Assembly: GCF_900111775.1 (NCBI RefSeq)
Contig: NZ_FOJJ01000037.1
Location: 186,001-250,000, forward strand
DNA length: 64,000 nt
Reading direction: 5' to 3'
Source: Desulfuromonas acetexigens
GTDB lineage: Bacteria; Desulfobacterota; Desulfuromonadia; Desulfuromonadales; Trichloromonadaceae
The notes beneath the pieces were generated by a model. The model searched no databases, was not told where the DNA came from, and saw only the letters and a program-made list of their open reading frames with translations. Below, one piece after another: positions 7,588 through 16,118 of the stretch (its first letter is position 1; each line of letters starts with the position of its first letter). The position numbers and the translations under genes were made by a program.

Positions 7588-8558
7588 GAGCAGCAACCAT
7601 GAAACATGTCTACGGACCGGTGCCGTCGCGGCGCCTCGGACGATCCTTAGGGGTCGATCTCGTCCCCTTCAAAGTCTGCTCCTATGACTGCATCTACTGC
7701 CAGTTGGGGCGGACGACCGAAAAGACCCTTGAGCGCCGGGAATACGTTCCCATTGCAGAAATCCTGACCGAATTGAAAAGCCTGCTGGCGCAAGGCGCGG
7801 CGCCGGACTACATCAGTCTCGCCGGTTCCGGGGAGCCAACGCTCAATTCCGGCATCGGCGAACTGATCCGGAACATCAAGGAGATCACCTCGATTCCGGT
7901 GGCGGTCTTGACCAACGGCTCGCTACTCTGGCGGGACGATGTGCAAGAGGAACTGCTCGCCGCCGATCTGGTTCTGCCCTCCTTGGATGCCGGGGATGCG
8001 GCCCTTTTCGAACTGGTGAACCGGCCTCATGGGGGAATTTCCTTCGAGCGGATGGTGGAAGGGCTGGTGACCTTTACCCGGCGCTTTCCCGGCGAGGTCT
8101 GGCTGGAGGTGCTACTCCTCGGCGGCGTGACCGGCATTCCCCGCGAAGCGGAAAAGATCAATGATCTCATCGAGCGGATTCAGCCCCAGCGGGTGCAACT
8201 CAATACCGTGGCGCGCCCTCCAGCTGAAGACTTTGCTTTTGCCCTTTCGACAAAGCAGATGCGGGCGTTGCAGAAATCGTTCACCGTCCCGGCAGAGCTG
8301 ATCAACGAAAACCCTGAAGCAAGCCCTGAGTATTCCGACACGAGCGCCGTCGACGAGGAACGGATCCTGGCGTTGCTGGAGCGGCGACCTTGCACCTGCG
8401 GCGATCTCGCCAAGGGCCTAGGCCTCCATGTCATGGCGGCGATGAAAGCCCTCGATCCTCTCCTTGCCGCCGGCAAGATCAACGCGGTCGTCATCGGTGG
8501 AAAGCCCTTTTACCGCGCGCGGCAAGCGCCGGAAAAAGAGGCGCTCAGGCCGGTATGA
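7584..8558 (+). CDS. Radical SAM protein with C-terminal winged-helix domain
   Basis: The 324-residue protein has the radical SAM motif CxxxCxxC (Cys32, 36, 39 in VCSYDCIYC), then GSGEPTLN and later barrel motifs. The C-terminal 80 residues (DEERILALLERRPCTCGDLAKGLGLHVMAAMKALDPLL) look like a winged helix. Family members with the N-terminus KHVYGPVPSRRLGRSLGVD are widespread in anaerobes, usually unannotated in function. ATG 7584 overlaps the preceding stop; ATG 7599 (MKHVYG) is an equally good start. Context with NifX and MinD-ferredoxin proteins suggests a role in cofactor assembly or protein modification. Confidence 0.85.
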   Translation: MRAATMKHVYGPVPSRRLGRSLGVDLVPFKVCSYDCIYCQLGRTTEKTLERREYVPIAEILTELKSLLAQGAAPDYISLAGSGEPTLNSGIGELIRNIKEITSIPVAVLTNGSLLWRDDVQEELLAADLVLPSLDAGDAALFELVNRPHGGISFERMVEGLVTFTRRFPGEVWLEVLLLGGVTGIPREAEKINDLIERIQPQRVQLNTVARPPAEDFAFALSTKQMRALQKSFTVPAELINENPEASPEYSDTSAVDEERILALLERRPCTCGDLAKGLGLHVMAAMKALDPLLAAGKINAVVIGGKPFYRARQAPEKEALRPV

Positions 8559-8635
8559 ACGCCATGGCGGCCTTGACGATCCGGGTTACGGAATTTTGCT
8601 CTGCTTCCATTTCTAGATAAGGAAAAGGTTGAACT

Positions 8636-9511
8636 ATGAAAGAGCTGGTCATTATCAGCGGCAAGGGGGGGACCGGCAAGACCAGCGTCACCGCCTCTTT
8701 CGCCGTGCTGGCTGAAAAGGCGGTACTCGCCGATTGCGACGTCGACGCGGCCGATCTGCATCTGGTGTTGAAGCCGGATGTCCGGGAGCGCCACGATTTT
8801 CGCAGCGGGCATGAGGCGGTCATCCGCGAGGCGGACTGCACCGGCTGCGGAGTTTGCCTCGACCTGTGCCGGTTCGACGCGGTGCGGACCCATGAAACCG
8901 AAGCCGGTGCGCGCTGCGTCGTCGATCCGGTGGCCTGCGAGGGCTGCGGGGTCTGTGTGCGTTTCTGCCCGCAAACGGCCATCGATTTTCCCGAGCGGCT
9001 CTGCGGCGAATGGATGGTTTCCGATACCCGTTGCGGGCCGATGGTCCATGCCCGGCTGGGGGTGGCCGCCGAGAATTCGGGCAAGCTGGTCGCCACCGTG
9101 CGCCAGGAGGCCCGGCGCATCGCCGAGGAGCAGGGGCGCAATCTGGTGATTGTCGACGGCCCCCCCGGCATCGGCTGCCCGGTCATCGCTTCGCTGAGCG
9201 GCGCCGCCCAGGTGCTGGTCGTCACCGAGCCGACCGTCTCCGGCGAGCACGATCTCGCGCGGGTGCTGAAGCTGGCCGCGCATTTCGGGATTCCGGCATC
9301 GATCTGCGTCAACAAGTGGGATCTCAACCCGGAGATGACCGAGCGCATCGAAAAGCAGGCCCGAACGGTAGGTGCGAATGTGGCCGGGCGCATCCGCTAC
9401 GACCGCTCCGTCACCCAGGCGCAGATTCAGGAGCGGGCGGTGGTCGAGATCGACGCCCCCTGCGCCAAGGACATTCGCGCCCTCTGGGCCGGCCTGGGGC
9501 TTTCGTGCTGA
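8636..9511 (+). CDS. MinD/Mrp-superfamily ATPase with inserted 2[4Fe-4S] ferredoxin domain (copy 2)
   Basis: A 291-residue paralogue of the ATPase two genes upstream: Walker A KGGTGKT (10-16), DCDVDAADLHLVL, two ferredoxin motifs (Cys68/71/74/78 and Cys101/104/107/111), DGPPGIGCPVIASLSGA and VTEPTVSGEHDL. MinD-like ATPases act as dimers, so the two copies may form a heterodimer; this is inference. A 77-base gap and its own ribosome site (AAGGAAAAGG) separate it from the radical SAM gene, but no terminator is seen between. Probably the last core member of the sigma-54-controlled group. Confidence 0.88.
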   Translation: MKELVIISGKGGTGKTSVTASFAVLAEKAVLADCDVDAADLHLVLKPDVRERHDFRSGHEAVIREADCTGCGVCLDLCRFDAVRTHETEAGARCVVDPVACEGCGVCVRFCPQTAIDFPERLCGEWMVSDTRCGPMVHARLGVAAENSGKLVATVRQEARRIAEEQGRNLVIVDGPPGIGCPVIASLSGAAQVLVVTEPTVSGEHDLARVLKLAAHFGIPASICVNKWDLNPEMTERIEKQARTVGANVAGRIRYDRSVTQAQIQERAVVEIDAPCAKDIRALWAGLGLSC

Positions 9512-9526
9512 GGGGCAAAAGAGCGG

Positions 9527-9976
9527 GTGGCGGACGGGGAGGTTCCGGGCATGGCCGTTGACCCGTCGCCGGAGCTCGCCGAACACTACGGGCACGGCCG
9601 CTGCGTGATCTGCGGCGGCCGCAACCCCCATTCCCTGCGCCTGCGCTTCGAGCCGACGGCGGATGGTGGAGTGCGGGCATCCTTTTTCGCCCATGGGGAA
9701 CTGCAAGGCTATACCGATCTGCTGCACGGCGGGGTCATGGCCTCATTGCTCGATGCGGCCATGACCCACTGCCTTTTTCATCTCGGCATCGAGGCGGTCA
9801 CCGGCGAGCTCAACATCCGCTACCTGCGCCCCATCCCCTGCGGCTCGGCGCTGGAAATCCGCGCCTGGCGACTCTCCGCCTTCCCCCCGCTGCACCGGCT
9901 CAAGGCGCAAATTCTTTCCGGCGGCGAAGTCATGACCCTAGCCGAAGCCAAATTCATGGAGCGCCCGGTGCGCTGA
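9527..9976 (+). CDS. PaaI-family hotdog thioesterase
   Basis: The 149-residue protein has the PaaI-type hotdog pattern: HGRCVICGGRNPHSLRLRF at the start, then DLLHGGVMASLLDAAMTHC, where the HGG..ASLLD segment holds the catalytic Asp, and LNIRYLRPIPCG. It should hydrolyse an acyl-CoA thioester. The start is GTG at 9527; an ATG eight codons on is possible. It lies 15 bases after the second MinD-ferredoxin gene and could be co-transcribed with it, though no functional link is evident. Substrate unknown. Confidence 0.8.
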   Translation: MADGEVPGMAVDPSPELAEHYGHGRCVICGGRNPHSLRLRFEPTADGGVRASFFAHGELQGYTDLLHGGVMASLLDAAMTHCLFHLGIEAVTGELNIRYLRPIPCGSALEIRAWRLSAFPPLHRLKAQILSGGEVMTLAEAKFMERPVR

Positions 9977-10018
9977 TCTCCCCCTTTCAATGTAAAATTT
10001 TTATCCATAATGGCCCGT

Positions 10019-10035
10019 CGATTGTGCGACAATCG
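10019..10035 (+). promoter_or_regulatory. Palindrome upstream of the CoA-disulfide reductase gene
   Basis: CGATTGT-GCG-ACAATCG is a perfect 7+7 bp inverted repeat 38 bases before the ATG, in an otherwise AT-rich gap. It looks like a dimeric repressor or redox-regulator operator. No T-tract follows. Confidence 0.5.
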
Positions 10036-10072
10036 GCGCCAGGATTTTAATCAGCGCAATGAGGAGGATGCC

Positions 10073-11773
10073 ATGCCGGAAAGAAAGAGAATCATCGTCA
10101 TCGGCGGATCGGCCGCCGGCCCCAAAGCCGCCGCCAAGGCCCGCCGTCTCGACGAAAACGCCGAAATCGTCATCATCCAGAAGGCCCCCGATCTGTCCAT
10201 GGCCTCCTGCGGCTATCCCTATTATGTGGGCGGCGTCTTTGACGACCGCAACATGCTCATCTGCACCCCCACCGGCGAGGTCCGCGATCCCAAGTTCTAC
10301 CTCAAGGCCAAGGGGATCGTCGCCCGCACCGAAACCGAGGCGTTGCGCATCGACCGCCAGGCAAAGACCCTGCTGATCCGCGACCTCAAGAGCGGCGCGG
10401 AAGAGACCCTGGCCTACGACAAGCTGATCATCGCCACCGGCGCGCTGCCAAAAAAGCCGCCGATCCCCGGGGTGGAGCTCGACGGCATCAGCACCTTGCA
10501 GTCGATGGGGGACGCCGACTATCTGCGCGACATCCGTGACGGCCGACAAATCACCAAGGCGGCGGTCATCGGCGGCGGGTTGATCGGCATCGAAACCTGC
10601 GAAGCCCTGCAACTGGCGGGGATCGACATCACCGTCATCGAAATGCTCCCCCAGTTGCTCACCTTTCTCGACTGGGAACTGGCCAAGCTGGTGGAAAACC
10701 ATGTGCGCGCCAAGGGGGCCAACGTCATCACCGACAACGGGATCGCCGAGTTTCTCGGCGAAAACGGCAGGCTGACGGCGGTCAAGCTCCAGAACGGCAC
10801 CGAGCTTCCCTGCGAGCTCGCGGTCGTCGCCATCGGCGTGACCCCCAATGTGCGCCTGGCACAGGAGGCGGGGCTTGAAGTCGGCGCGACGGGCGGGCTT
10901 TTGGTCAACGAATATATGCAGACCAGCGACCCCAACATCTACGCGGCCGGGGACTGTGTCGAAGCCCTCAATCTCATCACCGGCAAGAAGGTCCATGCCC
11001 CTTATGGCGATCTGGCCAATCTGCAGGGTCGGGCCGCCGGCGAAAATGCCGTGCTCGGCAACGCCGTCACTTTTCCCGGCACCATCCAGACCGGCATCTG
11101 CAAGGTCTTCGACTTCGCCGCCGGATCGACGGGGCTGTCGGAAAAAGCGGCGCGGGCGGCGGGCCTGACGGAGATCGAAACGGTGATCAACGCCAGCCCT
11201 GACAAACCCGGCTTTATGGAAGGCAAGCTGCTCGTCTCGAAACTGGTGGTGGAAAAAAGCAGTGGCCGGATTCTCGGCGCCCAATGCGTCGGCCCGGGGG
11301 ATGTGAGCAAGCAGCTGGCCATCTGGGCGATGGCGATCAAGGCCCGCCTGGGCGTCGAGGAGATGATCAATGCCGATCTGCCCTACGCGCCTCCTTTTTC
11401 CCTGGCCATCGACCATTCCATCGCCACCGCCCATCTCATGCAAAACAAACTGAAAGGGCGTATGCGGGGGATTTCCTGCGTCGAGGTGAAGAAGAAGCTC
11501 GATGCCGGGGAGAGGCTTTTCATTCTCGACAATCGCGCCCCGGAGGAGTTCGACCAGATGCGCCTCGGCATCGGCGAACGGCTCATGCCCCTGGGTGCCC
11601 TGCGCGGCCGCCTGAATGAAATGCCGGCGGATAAAAACGCCGAGATCATCTGCTTCTGCAAGATCTCCCTGCGCGGCTACGAGGCGGCGCGGGTGCTCGA
11701 AGGGCACGGCTGGAAAAACGTCAAGGTGATGGAAGGCGGCGTCATGGCCTGGCCTTATCCCCGGGAAAAATAA
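10073..11773 (+). CDS. CoA-disulfide reductase / NAD(P)H oxidoreductase with C-terminal rhodanese domain
   Basis: This 566-residue flavoprotein starts with an FAD-binding IVIGGSAAGPKAAAKARR motif and has the single redox Cys46 (MASCGYPYY) typical of CoA-disulfide reductases. A second Rossmann motif (VIGGGLIGIETCEAL) binds NAD(P)H, and YAAGDC marks the FAD-binding end. A C-terminal rhodanese domain (about 465-566) carries CFCKISLRGYEAA, a candidate sulfur-transfer Cys. Such CoADR-RHD fusions reduce CoA disulfides, persulfides or polysulfide, which fits a sulfur-respiring anaerobe. ATG 10073 follows GAGGAGG. Confidence 0.88.
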   Translation: MPERKRIIVIGGSAAGPKAAAKARRLDENAEIVIIQKAPDLSMASCGYPYYVGGVFDDRNMLICTPTGEVRDPKFYLKAKGIVARTETEALRIDRQAKTLLIRDLKSGAEETLAYDKLIIATGALPKKPPIPGVELDGISTLQSMGDADYLRDIRDGRQITKAAVIGGGLIGIETCEALQLAGIDITVIEMLPQLLTFLDWELAKLVENHVRAKGANVITDNGIAEFLGENGRLTAVKLQNGTELPCELAVVAIGVTPNVRLAQEAGLEVGATGGLLVNEYMQTSDPNIYAAGDCVEALNLITGKKVHAPYGDLANLQGRAAGENAVLGNAVTFPGTIQTGICKVFDFAAGSTGLSEKAARAAGLTEIETVINASPDKPGFMEGKLLVSKLVVEKSSGRILGAQCVGPGDVSKQLAIWAMAIKARLGVEEMINADLPYAPPFSLAIDHSIATAHLMQNKLKGRMRGISCVEVKKKLDAGERLFILDNRAPEEFDQMRLGIGERLMPLGALRGRLNEMPADKNAEIICFCKISLRGYEAARVLEGHGWKNVKVMEGGVMAWPYPREK

Positions 11774-11793
11774 TTTTTTGTGGAGTGATGCTT

Positions 11794-12675
11794 ATGCGTG
11801 TGACCGACCTGTGGACAAAAAATGCGCGCCCGACCCTGTCCTTCGAATTCTTCCCGCCGCGCAGTGAAAAGGATGAGGCGAGCTTCGCCAAAGTCGTCGA
11901 CACCCTGGCCGAATTGAAACCGGACTTTGTCTCCGTGACCTTCGGCGCCGGCGGCTCCAGTCGCGAAGGCTCGTACCAGCTGGTTAAAAAACTGATTCAG
12001 GAAAAGGAGCTGGGGGTTATCGCCTACCTCGCCGCATACGGCTTGGGTCCGGATGAAATCTGTTCCATTCTCGATACTTACGCCGATCTCGGGGTGGAAA
12101 ACATCCTCGCCTTGCGTGGCGACCCTCCCCGCGCGACCGAGGGACTGACCCCGCACCCGGAGAGCCTGGCCCATGCTTCCGACCTGTTGCACTTCATCAA
12201 GGGCCGCTACGCCTTCTGTCTAGGGGGCGCCGGCCATCCGGAAGGGCATCCGGAAGCGGCGAGCAAGGCCAGGGATCTCGACTATCTCAAACTCAAGGTG
12301 GCCAACGGCGCTGAATTCATCATCGCCAATTTCGTCTATGACACGCGGCTCTTCTTCGATTTCGTTGAGCGCTGCCGGGCGATCGGCATCGGCGTGCCGA
12401 TTCTGCCCGGGGTGATGCCGATCTACAGTGTAAAGTTGCTGGAAATCCTCACGAAAACCTGCGGCGCGACAATCGGCGAAGAGGTGCGAAAAGGTCTAGC
12501 CGCGCTGCCCGCGGACGATACCAAGGCGGTCGCGGAATTCGGTATTGCTTTCGCCATCAAGCAATGTCGCGAATTGCTGGAACAGGGCGTTCCGGGCATC
12601 CATCTCTATACGATGGATAGAAGCGCGGCGCCCCTTGCCATCGTCAACGCCTTGAAAAATGAAAAGTTGCTCTGA
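11794..12675 (+). CDS. metF: Methylenetetrahydrofolate reductase
   Basis: About 293 residues, the usual MetF length, with the N-terminal signature PTLSFEFFPPRS, then FVSVTFGAGGS, NILALRGDPPR, and the closing PGIHLYTMDRS. It reduces 5,10-methylene-THF to 5-methyl-THF with FAD for methionine synthesis. ATG 11794 is chosen because GGAG lies 8 bases upstream; GTG 11785 and ATG 11788 are too close to it. The gene follows the CoA-disulfide reductase by 20 bases and precedes a DUF89 gene by 2, so it is in an operon. Confidence 0.95.
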   Translation: MRVTDLWTKNARPTLSFEFFPPRSEKDEASFAKVVDTLAELKPDFVSVTFGAGGSSREGSYQLVKKLIQEKELGVIAYLAAYGLGPDEICSILDTYADLGVENILALRGDPPRATEGLTPHPESLAHASDLLHFIKGRYAFCLGGAGHPEGHPEAASKARDLDYLKLKVANGAEFIIANFVYDTRLFFDFVERCRAIGIGVPILPGVMPIYSVKLLEILTKTCGATIGEEVRKGLAALPADDTKAVAEFGIAFAIKQCRELLEQGVPGIHLYTMDRSAAPLAIVNALKNEKLL

Positions 12676-12677
12676 CC

Positions 12678-13580
12678 ATGAAAACCTACCTTGAATGCGT
12701 TCCCTGCCTGCTGCGGCAGACGGTCGCAGCCTGCCGCATGCTCGCCGCTCCGGAAGCGGTTCAGGATCGCCTCGTCCGCAACGTCCTGACGGAACTGGCC
12801 AGTGCCGACCTCAGCCAGCCGCCGCCGGTCCTCGCCCAGGGGATTCATCGCCAAATCCGCGAACTGTCGCTGCAGAAGGATCCCTACCGCTGGGTCAAGA
12901 AGCATTTCACCGATCTGGCGGTCGGTCTGCTCGACGAATTGACGCAAACGGTGGAAGATTCGCCGAACCCGCCGGAAACCGCCCTGCGCCTGGCAATCGC
13001 CGGGAACGTCATCGATCTGGGCGTTACCGGAACGCTGAGCGAGGCGGAGGTGTTCGCGGCGATCGAGCATGCGTTGGCTGCCCCCCTGCAAGGCGATCCC
13101 GATGAACTCCTGCTGGCGGCGGAAGCGGCCAGGAAGATTCTCTACCTGGCCGACAACGCAGGGGAAATCGTCTTTGACCGGCTGCTGCTGCAGCAGCTCC
13201 CCCTGGAGCGGGTGACGCTGGCGGTGAAAGGGGCGCCGGTGATCAACGATGCCGTTCGTGAAGACGCCGTCGCCGCCGGAATCGACGCACTGGTTGAGGT
13301 GATCGACAACGGCGCGGATGTGCCGGGAACGCTTTTGGCCGAATGCAGCGAGAACTTCCTGCGCCACTTTGCCGAGGCCGATCTGGTCATCGCCAAGGGG
13401 CAAGGCAATTACGAAACCCTCAATGATGTACCCAAAGACATCTTTTTCATCCTGAAAGCGAAATGCCCAGTGATTGCACGGGATCTGGGGTGCAATGTCG
13501 GCGATTTAATTCTCCGGCGCTCCACACACCAGGCCAAAAGGGGGCAGGATCCGACCGGATTGTCCGATAGAACGCCGTGA
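12678..13580 (+). CDS. DUF89/ARMT1-like damage-control phosphatase
   Basis: The 300-residue protein has the DUF89 hallmarks: N-terminal ECVPCLLRQ, the metal-site motif YLADNAGEIVFDR, IDNGADVPGT and VIAKGQGNYETLND near the C-terminus. DUF89 proteins are metal-dependent phosphatases that remove damaged or surplus phosphometabolites. The substrate here is not known; linkage two bases after metF hints at folate or one-carbon metabolism, but this is inference. A strong terminator follows. Confidence 0.88.
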   Translation: MKTYLECVPCLLRQTVAACRMLAAPEAVQDRLVRNVLTELASADLSQPPPVLAQGIHRQIRELSLQKDPYRWVKKHFTDLAVGLLDELTQTVEDSPNPPETALRLAIAGNVIDLGVTGTLSEAEVFAAIEHALAAPLQGDPDELLLAAEAARKILYLADNAGEIVFDRLLLQQLPLERVTLAVKGAPVINDAVREDAVAAGIDALVEVIDNGADVPGTLLAECSENFLRHFAEADLVIAKGQGNYETLNDVPKDIFFILKAKCPVIARDLGCNVGDLILRRSTHQAKRGQDPTGLSDRTP

Positions 13581-13649
13581 AACTATTTCGCTGAACCGTA
13601 AGAATCCATGCCTGCGGCAACCTCCCATCGCCCCTTGCCACTAATACAA

Positions 13650-13686
13650 CCGGCCCAACGGGATCTTCCTGTTGGGCCGGTTTTTT
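13650..13686 (+). terminator. Rho-independent terminator
   Basis: A 10-bp stem CCGGCCCAAC/GTTGGGCCGG with an 11-base loop is followed by T6. It closes the CoADR-metF-DUF89 transcript and faces the converging MFS gene. Confidence 0.93.
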
Positions 13687-13727
13687 CCCGGGATCGAAAC
13701 CTCAGGGACGAAAAGCCGTGCAGGTCG

Positions 13728-14981
13728 TTATGCTTGCGCCGGCGGCCAGGGGCGCCCGAGGCGAATGGTCACGGCCAGCCCCAGGCACAGCAGGCCAATG
13801 ATCAGCCCCGTCACCCCGGTCCATTCCCGCCAGCTCCAGAAGAAGCCTCCGACCGTTCCGGAAATACTCGAACCGAGATAGTAGAAGAAGAGATAGAGGG
13901 CCGAGGCCTGGGCCTTGGCGACGGGCGCCCGGCGACCGACGCCGCTGGAAGCGACGGAGTGGACGCCGAAAAAACCGACGGTGAAGATGCCGACGCCGAG
14001 CACGATCCAGGGCAGGGCGGCGGCCAAAGTCAGCAACGCGCCGACGACCATGGCCGCCAGGCCGAAGCGGATCAGCGGCGCCCGACCGAAGCGGTTGACG
14101 AAATGCCCCATGATCGAGGCGCTCAAGGAGCCGAGCAGATAGACGAGAAAGATCAGGCTCGCCTGGCTCTGGCTGAGGAGATAGGGTCCTTCGAGCAGGC
14201 GAAAGGTCAGGTAGTTGTAGAGGGTGACAAAGGCGCCCATGGCGAGAAAGGCGATGAGATAGAGGCGGCGCAGCAGCGGATCGCGCAGATGCCGACCAAG
14301 GGAGGTGAAGAGATAGGCGGCGGCAAAAGGGCGCGGCGGCAGGTGCGAGGGGGGGAGACTGGCGGAGAAGAAGAAGCTGGTCAGCAGGCAGGCGCCGCCG
14401 AGGATGAAAAAGGCCGCCTGCCAAGTCCAGAGATCGGCGAGGATGGCGGTGAGCAGCCGTCCGGCCATGCCGCCGACGGCGTTGCCGCTGATGTAAAGGC
14501 CCATGGCCGAGGCGATGGCCGACGGGCTCATCTCCTCGCTCAGATAGGCCATGGCCACGGCCGGAAGCCCGGCGAGCAGCAATCCTTGTAGAAAGCGCAG
14601 GCCGAGCAGTCCGGCAAAGCTGTCATTGAAACCGATCAGCAGGGTCAGGCACGAGGTCAGGATGAGCGCGCCACTCATGACCCGCTTGCGCCCCCAGGTT
14701 TCCGACAGGGTACCGACAAAGAGCATGGCGACGGCCAGGGTGCCGGTGGCCAGGGAGAGGGGCAGGCTGCCGAGAGCTGGTGAGACGCCGAAGCTTTTGG
14801 AGAATTCCGGCAGCAACGGCTGCACCGCGTAGAGGCTGACGAAGGTGACGAACCCGGCCAGAAAGAAGGCGAGATTGACCCGACGATAGACGGCGGTGCC
14901 GACCTGGATGCTCCCCAACCCGGGATTCTCCGGCGGCGTGTGCGGGTTGACGTGCTGATGATGGCGCGGGTCGCTGGTCAT
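13728..14981 (-). CDS. MFS transporter, YnfM-like
   Basis: About 417 residues with roughly 12 membrane segments and the MFS motif GTLSETWGRKRVMSG after TM2. The pattern VSLYAVQPLLPEFSKSFGVSPA is typical of YnfM/YdhP-like drug or sugar-phosphate efflux permeases. The open frame reaches further upstream, but MTSDPRHH (ATG at 14981) is the plausible start and leaves a short His/Pro-rich cytoplasmic tail. The gene converges on the DUF89 operon and lies downstream of a toxin-antitoxin pair from which a terminator separates it. Substrate unknown. Confidence 0.85.
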   Translation of the reverse strand: MTSDPRHHQHVNPHTPPENPGLGSIQVGTAVYRRVNLAFFLAGFVTFVSLYAVQPLLPEFSKSFGVSPALGSLPLSLATGTLAVAMLFVGTLSETWGRKRVMSGALILTSCLTLLIGFNDSFAGLLGLRFLQGLLLAGLPAVAMAYLSEEMSPSAIASAMGLYISGNAVGGMAGRLLTAILADLWTWQAAFFILGGACLLTSFFFSASLPPSHLPPRPFAAAYLFTSLGRHLRDPLLRRLYLIAFLAMGAFVTLYNYLTFRLLEGPYLLSQSQASLIFLVYLLGSLSASIMGHFVNRFGRAPLIRFGLAAMVVGALLTLAAALPWIVLGVGIFTVGFFGVHSVASSGVGRRAPVAKAQASALYLFFYYLGSSISGTVGGFFWSWREWTGVTGLIIGLLCLGLAVTIRLGRPWPPAQA

Positions 14982-15077
14982 GATTGACGGGAAAGATAGC
15001 ACCGAAGTTGAGGCAAGGGAAGGGGCTCGCAAGGATGAGCCACCGGACTCCTATCCCTGCGCCACTGGTCACCAAAG

Positions 15078-15119
15078 ACAAAAACACCGTGAATCCTTCG
15101 TGCGACTCCACGGTGTTTT
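15078..15119 (-). terminator. Rho-independent terminator of the PIN toxin-antitoxin operon
   Basis: An 11-bp perfect stem AAAACACCGTG/CACGGTGTTTT surrounds a 17-base loop. Read on the minus strand it follows the toxin stop and ends in a T-tract. Confidence 0.85.
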
Positions 15120-15137
15120 ACATTCAGGCCGGTTATT

Positions 15138-15557
15138 TCAAGCGCCGGAAGCTTTGATCCGCTCAATCAACTCGGCGGGATCGAGCACATTGGCCCGATC
15201 TCCGAAATCCCCCTTATTTCTGGTCACCAGCGCGTCACACCCGTTGCGGGTGCAAATGACGTACTGCACAGCATCCTCGAAGTCCCTCATGCCCGTGCCG
15301 AGCGCCTCGCGGAAACCTTCTTCATCGATATCCGCCAGTCTGAAAGTATCGAGGATGTCGGCAATGAAGGCGCGGGCCTTTTCCTGGCCGGCGTGCTTGT
15401 TGATGATATAGAAAATGTCGGTGATGCTGGTATTGGAGAGACAGGCCGTGACTTCCTCCCGTTCCGCCAGCCGCCACAACAGTGCCGCCTGTTTAACGAA
15501 GGGCCGGCGATTCAAGGCGATATCGAGAACGACGTTGGTATCAATGAGAATCTTCAC
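15138..15557 (-). CDS. vapC: PIN-domain ribonuclease toxin (VapC-like)
   Basis: A 139-residue PIN protein beginning KILIDTNVVLDIAL with the first catalytic Asp, then TSITDIFYIIN and MRDFEDAVQYVIC with the further acidic residues that bind Mg2+, and closing with LVTRNKGDF. VapC toxins cleave tRNA or rRNA. The frame is open upstream, but GTG at 15557 gives the canonical N-terminus and overlaps the antitoxin gene by 17 bases, normal for such pairs. The genes form a two-gene operon with the antitoxin first. Confidence 0.85.
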   Translation of the reverse strand: MKILIDTNVVLDIALNRRPFVKQAALLWRLAEREEVTACLSNTSITDIFYIINKHAGQEKARAFIADILDTFRLADIDEEGFREALGTGMRDFEDAVQYVICTRNGCDALVTRNKGDFGDRANVLDPAELIERIKASGA

Positions 15558-15807
15558 GGGGCTTCCCTTCGAGGGCGGCCCGGCGCTCGGCCTTCCAGTC
15601 TCCAAGTCGCGCCCCTTCGATCACCCCGATCCACTTGTCCACGGAGCTTTTGCCCTTTGTCACCCGCTCCAGGTCCACCGCATGGCGCTCTTCGGTTTCC
15701 TCGGCATCCAGAAAGATCACCAGGGCTCTCGACTTGCGTATCCCGGCGGGTTTGTGCTTGAGTTCGACGACTCCGTCACGATAAGTGGCTTCTACGGTCT
15801 GCGGCAT
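15541..15807 (-). CDS. Antitoxin of the PIN pair (AF2212/DUF104-like)
   Basis: The 88-residue protein begins MPQTVEATYRDGVVELKHKP, like AF2212-type antitoxins that start with a short beta-hairpin (extended DG-V-x-P pattern). The C-terminal half is charged and helical (IGVIEGARLGDWKAERRAALEGK), probably the part that wraps the toxin. It overlaps the PIN toxin gene and is transcribed first. It should neutralise the toxin and may repress the operon. Family naming is tentative; the antitoxin role follows from position. Confidence 0.72.
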   Translation of the reverse strand: MPQTVEATYRDGVVELKHKPAGIRKSRALVIFLDAEETEERHAVDLERVTKGKSSVDKWIGVIEGARLGDWKAERRAALEGKPREDSH

Positions 15808-16118
15808 GGCTTTATTCTCCCCTCGCCTGCAATTTCAAACGGTTTTCTTGATGCGGGTGTTCATCGGCGGACCTACAAATTCCGCCAGGGACATCGACAC
15901 CTATAATGTGCCACAAAAAAGCCGTTTGCACGACAGCAAATCTGTTCATATTCGGTCTATCCCGGCCCCAGTTCTTTTCATTACCAAGCCGAAAGGGAAA
16001 CCCATCTTCGACTCCGACAGCGAAAAAGCGACAAAAAATAAATGGAACCCTCCCCCGGGCAAGGCGTTACAAGCCGAGAATATGCTATCCTCAAGCCATC
16101 CTGAAGCAAGGAGCCGTC
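15808..16118. other. Divergent intergenic region
   Basis: These 311 bases separate the toxin-antitoxin operon (minus) from the histidine kinase gene (plus) and must hold both promoters. I see no strong -35/-10 pair. A small inverted repeat GGCGGA...TCCGCC lies near 15870. Open frames here do not look like protein genes. Confidence 0.5.

Noticed and set aside
10001-11707. 568-codon antisense frame opposite the CoA-disulfide reductase
   Set aside because: Gly/Asp/Val-rich composition typical of the antisense of a GC-rich gene; no start signal.
13608-14591. 327-codon plus-strand frame opposite the MFS gene
   Set aside because: Repetitive Glu/Gly/Gln composition without fold; covers the terminator; it is the antisense of a membrane protein.
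15905-15925. GTGCCA as a reversed -24 element of a sigma-54 promoter for the PIN pair
   Set aside because: The reverse strand reads TGGCAC but the -12 GC is missing at the right distance.
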